A DNA stretch of 64,000 bases from Eudorina sp. 2006-703-Eu-15. Lineage: Eukaryota > Chlorophyta > Chlorophyceae > Chlamydomonadales > Volvocaceae. The stretch spans positions 866,001 through 930,000 of the forward strand of contig BDSI01000035.1 in assembly GCA_003117195.1 (NCBI GenBank). The letters are read 5' to 3'. The position numbers and the translations under genes are program-made. The notes beneath the pieces are model-generated. The model saw nothing but the letters and a program-made list of their open reading frames with translations, was not told where the DNA came from and did not search any database. Positions 1 through 9,545 of the stretch are shown piece by piece. Positions within the stretch are counted from its first letter, which is position 1. Each line of letters begins with the position of its first letter.

Positions 1-639
1 GGCGGCGGCGGCGGCAACCCGCTGTATGCCGTACATGGCGCCCTGACGGCCAGCGGACGCAAGCCGCTCCGATCGCAGCCCGGCATGGGCCCTACAGGTG
101 CACAGGAAACGCAGGGCGGCGGCTGCGGCGGCGGCTCAAGCAGTGGCGTCGCCGCCGCCGCCGCCGGCGGCGGCGGCGGCTCGCGCTGGCAATTCCGCAC
201 CTCTGCCGGCCACCGTCTGAGCCCTTGGGCAGCGGTGCGTGGCACGCTGATCTCTGCCTTCAGCTCCTACAACAAAACCGCGCCCAGCACCCGCACAGCA
301 CAAGTCAGCGCGCCCCCCGGCGGAGGTGGCGGAGGTGGCGGCGGCCGCCTGCCACAGCAGCATGTTCTACACCACTCGCAGCAACTGCCGGCGCCTCCAC
401 AGCGGCACCCGCTACAAACGTACCTCCACGGCCAGCCGCGGCTGCCGACGCGCTCCCATGGCGCGCTGCGGGTCCTGAGCTCCGACGGGTCCTGTGGAGG
501 TGCCACCGCGTATGAGGACAGAGTGCCCGGCGGCGGCGGCGGCGGCGGCAGCAACCGCCGACCTGTCAGCTTCGAGGCGTTGCCGTCGCTGTGCTTCAGC
601 GCAGCGACAGCTGCGGCTGCGGCGGCGCTGCCGCCGCCG

Positions 640-681
<42 letters not shown>

Positions 682-3600
682 GGGATGTTGGGCGCGTCAT
701 CCTTCGCTCTTCCCGCGGCGGCGGCGGCGGCGGCGGCATTGGCCGTGGCCCGGGGCAGCAGCGGCGGCTGTCGGCCGCCGGCGGACATGCTGTACCCCTT
801 CAGCAGCTATTCGTCGGAGGCGGAGAGCACCTCAAAGTTACTGGCCGTCGAGACCGAGGACACCCGGCTCGCGACCTCGCAGGCGGACTTCAGCAGCCAG
901 GCTATCACGGAGGAGGACGAGTTCGGCGGCGGGTCCCTGGGGCTCGATCGCCTGCTGGGGCTGGCGTTCCCGTCAGTGTACGGCAATGGTACGGCAGCGA
1001 TGCTGGACGAGGCGGACTGCGACGACGTGCGGAAAGAGGACTTGAAGCTGCTGTTCAGGTGGGTACTGTGGTAGCGCGCGCGGCCCCTGGGTAACGAGTC
1101 CGTGGTAGCCCTTCTCTCGTGAGGCCTCCGAAACCAGGCCTCGTGAGGCCTCCGAAACCAGGCCTCGTGAGGCCTCCGAAACCAGGCCTCGTGAGGCCTC
1201 CAAAACCAGGCCTCTTGAGGCCTCCGAAACCAGGCCTGACTGTGTGGATGCATGCCCCGCAACCGACTCCCGCCGTCTTCCTCCGCCACATCAATCAAAC
1301 CGAAACCCCGAACCCGAAATCAAAACTGAGCTCGAAGACGGTCGCAGGACAGGAGCACAGGACGCGCCCCCAAACACGCGCGAATCCGACTCGACCGGAC
1401 CCGTCTGGACCCCACCCCACCTGATCTGATCCCCTTGTCGTCCCCACCTGACCTGACCCCACCTGACCGTAGCCGTACTTCTCAGTTGTCAATCGCCCGC
1501 CGACCTATCCCCCAACCGACCCAGGGGTCTGCGCGTGCGCATCGGCATCCACTCGGGCGTCTTCTCGCCCGCGGAGGTGCGTGTCAACCACGCCAGCCAG
1601 CGCACCGTGTACTCCGGGCCCGTCATGCAGCTGGCCAAGGCGGTCTCCGACTGCGGCCGCGGCGGCCAGATCATTTTGTCAGCGGCGGCGCTGGCCTCCC
1701 TGGACTTCGTGTTGCTGCACCGGCAGGCGGCCGTCGTACTGCACGTGGGCCGCCACACGTTGCACACGGACAGCGATGTCGATCTGGATCTGTACGGACT
1801 GTACGGCCAGGGCCTGGTGGCGCGGGCGGCGTTCCTGGGCCCACCACGCTCGCTGGCGCAGCGGGTGCGATGCGATGCGATGCGTGTGATGCGTGCAATG
1901 TGATGCGATGCTTGTTGATGAAGAGATCTGGTTATCTATGTGTTCTGTATGTGTCCTCTTCGGCGGTGTCAAAAAGGCGTGGTCAGCACCAGGATTGCCG
2001 CCATCGCCGCTCCGCCGGCGTGTTTGCCACGATTTTAGTGTGGATCTACCCTTTGTAAGATAGATCCTTAGATAGTATCGGCATGCATGGGGATATCTGC
2101 ACTGTACGGTATGCCCAGTAGCTACACACGACCTTGTGAATCCGCTCCGGAACCACCTCCGGAGCGAGCTCGTTCTCGGCCCACGTGCACGCACCCCCGA
2201 CCGATTGCAGGCGCCGGGCGTGCTTGCGGCGCCGCTGGGGAACCTGGCGGTTGCCCTGGTGCAGCTGGAGGACGAGCCGGGGTGGGGCCCAGAGGCGTCG
2301 TCCGCGTACCACCGCACCAGAAGGAAGCTGGCGCAGGAGCTCTCCAATACGTTCCGGGGCTACTTGGTAAGAAAACCTGGACGGTACGAACGGGGGTACG
2401 ATTGAATGGTTGAGCTGCCTGCTCTATGTTCGTGTGTTCGTTCGTTGTTCGTTGTTCGTTGATCCTCCGAAGGCTGCTCACTTGCCGTCGGGACGGACGA
2501 CGCCGGGGAGGCCTTGGATTGCGGGGCGGCGGAGCCGCATGGCAGGTAGCTTAGGCCTGTCCCGTGGCGGCCACGGCGGTGACAGCGGGAGACGCGTCGA
2601 GATGCAGCGCTCGCCTTGAAGCAAGGCCGGGAAAGGACGTGAACGCCGTTGGCAGTCGAAACGCCACTGTGGGGGGTTGACCGCTAATGCGCCGTTGGTC
2701 GTTGAAATAAAAGGGTCCTGGCTCAAGGATCCTGCCTCAAATCAACTCTGAACCCCAAACTTTCCGTCTTCTCCTGATGCCTCGTGCGCATCGATCCCCC
2801 CCGCCCACCGGTACCCGCGGAACTTGCAGCTGCCGACTGGACCCGGGGCGCTGCAGTGCATCTTCACCGACCCAGGGGACGCTGTGCGGTAAGCAGTCAG
2901 GGTGCATACATGCTATTTGCTGTACTCCACCGCCAAGGGCTGACATGCGAATGTCGTACACGTATCGCACCCGCCATGAATGCGGTACGGCCTGTACGGT
3001 ACGGCAGTTACCATGCCGAAAGTACGACACGTAGGCAGACACCCCATCAATGCCATGTAAACGCACGCCGTGGATACATTATTAGACGTAGACCAGGCCA
3101 TGCATGCACGGGGCTGGCACGGACTGATGCCGCCGTGACATGATGCCGCCGTGTTTGTGTCTGTGCATGCATGCCGCCGTGCGACCGTGCTGTCGCAGAT
3201 GGATTCTGACCTTGCAGCATGAGATGGCGCGGGAGTGTCTGTGCTCCTCCCAGAACCCGGTGTCGGGCAGCGGCGGGGGAATGGCCACGACGGTGAGCGC
3301 GATGCATTACTCGGGATCCATCCGCCGTACCTTTATACTGCCTGTATGTACGACACACGCCGGGCTTGGAGCATGCGACTGCAGACCTGTCACTCAACCC
3401 TGCCGAAGAGTATCAGATGGTAGCGGACTAGCGGTAGCGGTAGCGTACATTGTAAGGATACGGGGGCTGGGATACTGTCGCATATGTGATTTGGTCGTGG
3501 GTATTGTTCCATCTGGGTATACACATACCGACTTTTACTGTTGGCCACGCAGACTGCACTTGCACCCACCATCCATCACCTATCCCGCGCAGGGCGCGGA

Positions 3601-6600
3601 GCGGCTGCTGGTCGCACCCGTCATGCGAGGCGCCGTCGATGTGGGAACCCTGCAGGTGGGCGTTCGCTGTGTAGTACGGTAGATAGCCAGATAGTATGTT
3701 ATGTGTAGTCCGGTAGCTAACGTGCGCTGTGTAGTACGGTAGCTAATGTGCGCTGTGTAGTACGGTAGCTAGCTAATGTGCGCTGTGTAGTAGCTAGGCG
3801 CGGTACCATCGGGCCCCAGACGCCACCCTGCCTACCGCTGCTGCCCTCATCAGGCCTCTTATCCTCAATGATGCTGTACGGCGAAACACCTGCTTGCCCG
3901 GCACAGCACCTGCTTGTGCCCGGCACCAACTGCTGTAACATCACCATCCGCCCCCGCCCCTGCCTGACAACCAAGCTTTGGCTATCACGCATGACCCGCG
4001 GGGTCCACTGTAACATCATTGATAATAATTGATAACAGAAAGTCAAATACCCGTACTGCTCTCCACCTTCATGGCCGCACTCGCTCCAGGCGGGGCTCAC
4101 TTTCGAGGGGCGGATGAGCTACCGCGGTTCTGCTTGCAAGCGAGTCATACGACTTGCCGTACACGCGGCCTGGCAGGAGGTGCTTGTCAGCCTGCCGGTG
4201 GCACGGGCGGTGCTTGGGGAGGTGAGGCGGGGTGGAGGACGGGGGTCGAGGGTGAAGGAAGGATGCGGGGGAGGAAGAGATTGCTTGTTTAGGCAAGACG
4301 TCAAGGGCAGCTTGGTCGTGCGTGGGGGCGACGAGGGGGAGGAGGAGGAGCCGTCTTGACAGGTGTGAAATCAGCGGATTAGTTTCTGAGAGAAGAAGGG
4401 ATGGATAAATATATAATAATCATAAGTAATACATAATAATGAACAGTAAATATAATAAGAGTGATAATAAATAGGGGAGATGAGAGACGGCAGGCCCTCA
4501 CACGTGCCGTGTGATCTGTGGTGAGGGCGGTTGACCACCCGCGTAGGGGCGGTGGGGGTGCGTAGGTTGAGGGCGTGAGGTAGCGGCTACCGCCGTACAT
4601 GCCTGCGATCTTTCCCGTGGTCCTGACATCGTCGGTGGAGCCCGAGTTCTGCCCGGAACCGAACTCAACCACACTCAACCGAACTCAACCGAACCCAACT
4701 GAACCCAACCGACCCGTAGGGAGACCCGCAGCTGCGAGCGCTCGCCACCGCCGCCGCCCAGCGCCCCTCCAGCGGCGATGGACCCGTCTCGTGGACAAAG
4801 CTCGGCGGCGGCGGCGGCGCCGCCGCCGCCGCCGCCGCCAGCGGCCTCTCCGCCTCTCGGGCCCCGACCTCGCCGGCGCTGTCCACCCGCGGCGCTGCTG
4901 CCTCCAGCCGCGGGCGACTTAAAGCGGTGGGCTTCACTGGCTTTGATGGCGGCGGCGGCGGCGGCGGCGGAGGAGGAGGAAGCGGAGGCAGCTACAGCCG
5001 GCCAACCAGCATCGCCACCCAGCCGTACTACAACACGCAGGGCTCAGCCGCCGGGGGCGCGGTGACGCCGCTGCCGACATCCGCGACGGGACGGAGCGCG
5101 CTCGCCGCCCTCGCTGCCCTCCGCACCGGCAGTAGCCTGACTATCCGGGGGCCGGCTACAGCCGCCTCATCTGTTTCCGCTGCCTCTGTGTACGGCTGTT
5201 GTGCGGTTGAGGGCAGCCGCATGCCGAGCCAGTGCAATCGCAGCGGAGGGGGCGATGTTGGCGGCGGCGGCGGCCGCGGGGTCTTCAAAGCCGCGACCGC
5301 ATGCGGCTTCACCGCTGAGCCCTCCTCCGTCTGTGACAGGTCCGTCGGCGCCGTACCGCTCCTTCGGCCCAACGAGGCCTTGGCGCCTCCGCCGCCGCCG
5401 GCGCCGGCGCCGCACCACCACCATCACCACCCCCCCGCGCGGTTGTCGGCATTCCTCGGCCCCTCCACCGCCGCCAGTTTCTCCGCCAGCAACGGCCAGC
5501 GGGGCCGCCACCGCAGCACCGGCGCTGACTACACCGCCGACGCTGCCGCTGATCGCCAGCGGTTGAGCTGCTGGCTGCGGCGCCTCGCCAGCCCCCCGGA
5601 CGATCTGCCGGCGGCCCCCCTGGACCGAGCTGAGGTAGCGCAGAGCAGCCGGCGATTGAAGGACGCGCTCCGGATCCGTAGCCGTGTCGTACTGGACGAG
5701 CCGAAAAACGCGGCGGGCGCGTTGGGGGCGGCGTCGGGGGCGCCGATGCGCCACGGCGCCGCCACTGAGACTGGGCTGCTTGGCGGCAACGGCCTGGCCG
5801 CATGGGGTCATGGTAGTCGTCGTACGACATCGGGAGCGGTGGTACGGCACCTCGCACGAAATGGGTCCGGATCCAGGCCGGTCAGCACTGGCTCATACGC
5901 TCGGTCATTAAGGTCGTTGTTCAGCTTTGGCCGTACAGTCGAGGCGGGCATCGCCACAGACCCGCGGGTCGCCGTCACAGCCAACGTGCACGGGGACCCG
6001 GTGAAACCCCTGAGCGGCGGACCCGTCAGCGGCGGCGGCGGCGGACCCGTCAGCAGCGGCGGCGGCGGCGGCGGACCCGTCAGCGGCGGCGGCGGCGGCG
6101 GGACCGTCAGCGGCGGCGGCGGCGGCGGCGGATCCGTCAGCGACGGCGGCGGCGGCGGCGGACCCGTCAGCGGCGGCGGCGGCGGCGGCGGCGCGGCGCG
6201 GCCGTCAGCGGCGGCGGCGGCGGCGGCGGGCCCGTCAGCGGCGGCGGCGGCGTGACAACGTACGCATGTGAGAGGCTGGTCTCTGTCACCGCCGCCGCCG
6301 CCGCGGCCGCCGCCGCTGGCGGAGAGGGGCTGGCGGCCCCAAGCCAGCCACTGGGCCGACGGCTTGGGAAGCTGCCGTCCTTGGACGGTGCGGCGGCTGT
6401 ACGTTCTAATCCACAGCCGAATGAGGGGCCTCTGTCGTGCTCGCATGTGCGATCTGACCTCCGTCTGCAGCAGCAGCTGCAACCGCAGCAGCTACCGCAA
6501 CAGCAGCAGCAGCAGCAGCATTCTCTTTTGCACACCCATCCCCAACACCGCCCGCCGCCGCAGCAGCAGCAGCGGCCACAGCCGCAGCCGCAGCCGCAGC

Positions 6601-7108
6601 AGCAGCAACTGGTGGGCATCTGCGGCGGCGAACTCTTTCAGCCGTGCACGCGGGCAGAGGTTACATGCGCTGCTGGCCGCGGCGAAGGCGACCTCGGTGG
6701 TGCGCACGGGCCCGTCAGCTCCGACGGAGGTGTGAGCGCAGGAGCCAGTGATGGCGGCGGCGGAGGAGGTACCGCCGCCGCCGCCGCCGCCGCCGCTGGC
6801 CGCCAGCCAGCCCAGCCCTGGCCCCCTCATTGGCGCAGCGTTGCCTCAGTGTCTTCGGAGATCAACCCGGCGAATGAGCTTCCGGCGGCGGCGGCGGCGG
6901 CGCCGACGGAGGCGGCGACGGTGGTACGGCACCGCCTCACGCCCATGACGGGATGCACATCGAAGCGGTCGCTGATGTGGGGATCGGCGGCGAAGGCGAC
7001 GGCCGCTAAGGAGGCGTTGGCGGCGCTGGAGCTGGCGTCCTGGCGCTCCAGCTCCGCGGTCTTGTCTCAACGTACGGCGCTGGGCTTGGGCGTGTTGCCG
7101 CCGCCGCC

Positions 7109-7150
<42 letters not shown>

Positions 7151-8333
7151 GCGCGCGCTATCACCGTCGCGGCCATTCCCCAGCGCCGCATCCGCGTGCG
7201 CAGACGCTGCCGCCGCCGCCGCATTAACCGCCGGCCGCGGCGGTTCCAGCGCTTCGCCTAGCCGCAGCGGCCACCTCCCAACTACCCCTTTGTTACCGTC
7301 CGTGCTAGCGCTGTCACGAGCCCAATCGCCGCGGTTGCGGAGGAGCCTCGACGAGGCGGGTGCGCGCGGCAGCAGCGGCGGCGGCGGCGGCGGCCGCGAA
7401 GGCTCCGCCGGCGCCCTGCGCCGTACCTTCTCAGCCGCGTCCTCGACGCCGTCGCTGCCGCCAGCGGGCCCCTGCCGCAGCCGCCTCGGCCGAGTGCTCG
7501 TCCCCGCACCCGACCCTCAGCGCCGTCCACAAGATGAAGGACCCCGCAGCGGCGCCCCTCGTGCCGGCGACACCACCGGACCTACCACGCCGGCCCCTGC
7601 GTCGACGGGGCCGCTGCCATGCGGCCCCAACACGACTGGAGGTGCCAACCACGCGCCCAGTCCGCCGGGTGATGAGGCTGATGTGGGCGCCCCCCGCGCA
7701 CACACACACGCGGCTATGGTGCGCTCCCCGGACGGCGTGAAGCCAAGTACCGCCGCCAGTACGGGCGACTTCCCGCCGTACATGACGCCGGCGCGGTCCC
7801 ATGGGACGGCGGTGGTGCGAAGCGAGGTCCGTTTGCCGCCCCTGGAGCCGACGGAGCCGGCCTTGGAGCCGCCCCTGGGGCCGCCCCTGGAGCCGCTGCA
7901 GCCACCCCTGGAGCCGCCGCAGCCGCCCCTGCAGCCGCCGCAGCCGTCACAGTCTCTGGACTTCGTCGTCCGACGTGTCATGGTGCGCGACGCGCTGTCC
8001 ACAGCAACGGTGGACCTTGCTGGCGGCGGACCGCCGACCCACGATGGTACGACATCCGACGTCACGGTGGCGGCGGCGGCGTCGGACCTGCAGTCGGCGT
8101 CGTGGCGCCGGGTTCGGGAGGTGGCGGCGGCGGCCCTCTGCCACGACGACGCGCAGTCGGCGCCGGCGGAGCCCTCGGCGGCGGGGACACCCCCGGCGGC
8201 GGCGCCCGCGGCGGCGGCGAGGCGCGAGTCAGCGCCAGTCGGCTGCCGGCTGCTGTTCTCCCACTTGCGTGTGGTGCGATTCAAGGGCACCCGACTGGTG
8301 GCGTGCCGAGTGAGGTTTGACTACGGGGACTAG
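1..8333 (+). CDS. Nucleotide (adenylate/guanylate) cyclase with tandem catalytic-type domains, 5' end outside window
   Basis: Probable exons: <1-1058, 1525-1864, 2211-2366, 2830-2888, 3199-3292, 3593-3655, 4090-4221, 4762-8333; phases agree at each junction. Exon 1 is low-complexity (Gly, Ala, and a Pro run at 643-683). Joined to exon 2 it reads FRGLRVRIGIHSG, then YSGPVMQLAKAVSDCGRGGQ, the second half of a class III cyclase domain. The metal-binding first half must lie upstream. Exon 3 opens a second domain (APLGNLAVALVQLED, FRGYL). Exons 4-7 continue it (DPGDAVRWILTLQ, VMRGAVDVGTLQ, GRMSYRGSACKRV). Exon 8 is a huge Gly/Ala/Pro/Gln insertion. It ends LRVVRFKG...VACRVRFDYGD*, which matches the closing strand of a cyclase domain. 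Domain 2 lacks both expected metal-binding Asp residues, so it is probably non-catalytic. The reading frame breaks near 6190. The protein presumably makes or controls cyclic nucleotide; membrane topology cannot be judged without the N-terminus. Confidence 0.75.
1117..1236. repeat. 24-bp tandem repeat, 5 copies, in cyclase intron 1
   Basis: Five head-to-tail 24-bp units, starting at 1117, 1141, 1165, 1189 and 1213. Each contains GAGGCCTCC and CAAACCAGGCC-like cores with AGGCCT palindromes. Only the fourth and fifth copies carry a substitution. The array lies wholly inside the intron 1059-1524. Confidence 0.95.
1525..1864 (+). other. Second half of cyclase domain 1 (plus-strand gene)
   Basis: This exon encodes GLRVRIGIHSG, NHASQRTVYSGPVMQLAKAV and GGQIILSAAALASL. 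In class III cyclases these are the strand and helix after the dimerisation arm, including the NxxSxR.xYSGP segment that carries the transition-state Asn/Arg region. The exon starts after CAG at 1524 with phase 2 from exon 1 and ends at CGG|GTGCGA. The substrate-selecting residues cannot be assigned with confidence without an alignment. Confidence 0.75.
2211..4221 (+). other. Cyclase domain 2 core, degenerate (plus-strand gene)
   Basis: Five exons assemble a cyclase fold: APLGNLAVALVQLED, YHRTRRKLAQELSNTFRGYL, GPGALQCIFTDPGDAVRWIL, RGAVDVGTLQAGLTFEGRMSYRG and LAVHAAWQEVLVS. The first metal-site motif (family form FTDxxxST) is replaced by VQLEDEPGW. The GDxF motif is replaced by GALQCIF. The domain therefore looks like a pseudo-cyclase half that could pair with domain 1. 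The terminal strand is found only after the low-complexity exon, near 8270-8330. Confidence 0.65.
6000..6252 (+). repeat. Coding repeat (Gly)n-Pro-Val-Ser with a frame change
   Basis: GGC runs separated by CCCGTCAGC encode repeated (Gly)5-8 Pro-Val-Ser. Up to about 6185 the repeat is in the frame starting at 4762. After the GCGGCGCGGCC stretch at 6191-6203 the same GPVS repeat continues only in the frame that runs on to 8333. One added base near 6190 would join them. The original frame instead becomes poly-Ala and stops at 6253-6255. Confidence 0.85.
7108..7149 (+). repeat. CAG microsatellite coding polyglutamine
   Basis: An uninterrupted run of CAG triplets in the frame 6252-8333 gives about 14 Gln. 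Shorter CAG/CCG runs at 6500-6620 give further Gln and Pro-Gln tracts. All lie in the low-complexity insertion of the plus-strand cyclase. Confidence 0.9.
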
Positions 8334-9100
8334 ATAGCACAAAGGGTGCGTGGGCGCAGGAAAGGGGGGGGGCAAGGCCAGGCGGGGCAAGGCAAGGCGA
8401 GGTCTGATGAGGCGGCGCGCGTCCCCCTGCCCCCCGCTGTCCATAGTTCCTATCCCAATCTTGCGTGTTTCGCGGTACATGAGGTTGGGCAATTGTAGTC
8501 ACGTTTGCCGTAAAACGTGGTATTGCGTTGTGTTTTTTATTTGCATACGGTACGTCCCCTCCTTCATGAACGCTCGCCAGTCAACGCCCACTCCTGCATG
8601 CATGTCGGGGGTACCGTATGTCATGCCGTACAGTTCCAAGTCGTTTGTCGTACGTTTCTCTTTGGCTCCTCGGCGCCGCCAGCCGACGGTGGGACATGTT
8701 GGCGACCTGGGCTGGGCAGCGGGATGACGATTGTGTGCGAGCAGTTCGATAGCGGGCCCTATCATCGGACGGGGCGCCTGGGTGGCGACCATCCCTTGAG
8801 GGAGGGAAACAGGGAATGGACTTCATGCCTACCGGACGGCTGAGCCCCTGCGAACGGGGCAGGCAGGTCTCGAACAGCGTGGCTCGCGGGTGGACAGTCC
8901 CCGGGAGAAAAAGGCCGAGCTTCCCTGTGCGAGACTCTGTGCCGTACACCTGCCTCTGCCCCGAGCTAGGGGGCCCACTGGTCACTGGTCACCTGGTTCG
9001 GGTCGGTCGGGCTTCTTTCCTAAACACACACAGTCTGGTTCTGGGCGGGTTTCTTAGTAAACACACACAGTCAGACACGATCACACGATCACACAATCAC

Positions 9101-9400
9101 AGGTGGTAGCTGGGTAATGGGGTGCCTGTGTGGGCGACCTCCCCTGTGCTTGGCTTTATCCACTTCTGGGGATTATGCCCGCTGCTGTGCCTATCCCTTT
9201 GGTAGTGTTGCCCCGCTGCGCGCCTCTGCTTGCTTCGGTGTCTGACTGGTTGGGGTTATGGCCCGGTGTGTTTTCTTTGGGTGCGGCGTTGTGGTGTGGA
9301 GGTGACCTGCCGCCTTGGCGGTGGGGCCTACTGGGGCTTGCTCTGGTATACACCAATGATCCCGTTGGGGTCCGCTGTAACATTCATTCATTCAATCACA
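9101..9400 (+). mobile_element. Dispersed non-LTR/SINE-like fragment, copy 1
   Basis: About 295 bp beginning GGTGGTAGCTGGGT and ending GGGGTCCGCTGTAAC followed by CATTCATTCATT. A near-identical inverted copy lies at 51512-51796. The conserved 3' end followed by a variable tetranucleotide tail is what non-LTR or SINE insertions leave. The open frame inside (MGDLPCAWLYPLL...) is conserved only because the DNA is repeated, and I do not call it a gene. Confidence 0.65.
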
Positions 9401-9545
9401 CAATCACACAATCACACGATCACACAATCACACAATCACACAATCACACTATCATCACACAACCATACGATCACACAATCACACTATCACACAATCACAC
9501 TATCATCACACAACCATACGATCACACAATCACACAATCACACGC
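9396..9545. repeat. ACACAATC/ACACTATC microsatellite
   Basis: Irregular 8-13 bp units built on ACACAATC, ACACGATC and ACACTATCATC run directly on from the CATT tail of the 9101-9400 element and end in a CGCGCG stretch. Confidence 0.9.

Noticed and set aside
267..788. 173-codon minus-strand ORF and other antisense frames over the plus-strand cyclase
   Set aside because: They are shadows of GGC/CCG triplet repeats in a GC-rich exon; the sense frame continues into family motifs.
4927..8333. Treating 4927-6255 and 6252-8333 as two independent genes
   Set aside because: Both frames carry the same GPVS repeat on either side of the break, and the second ends in the closing strand of the cyclase domain begun upstream.
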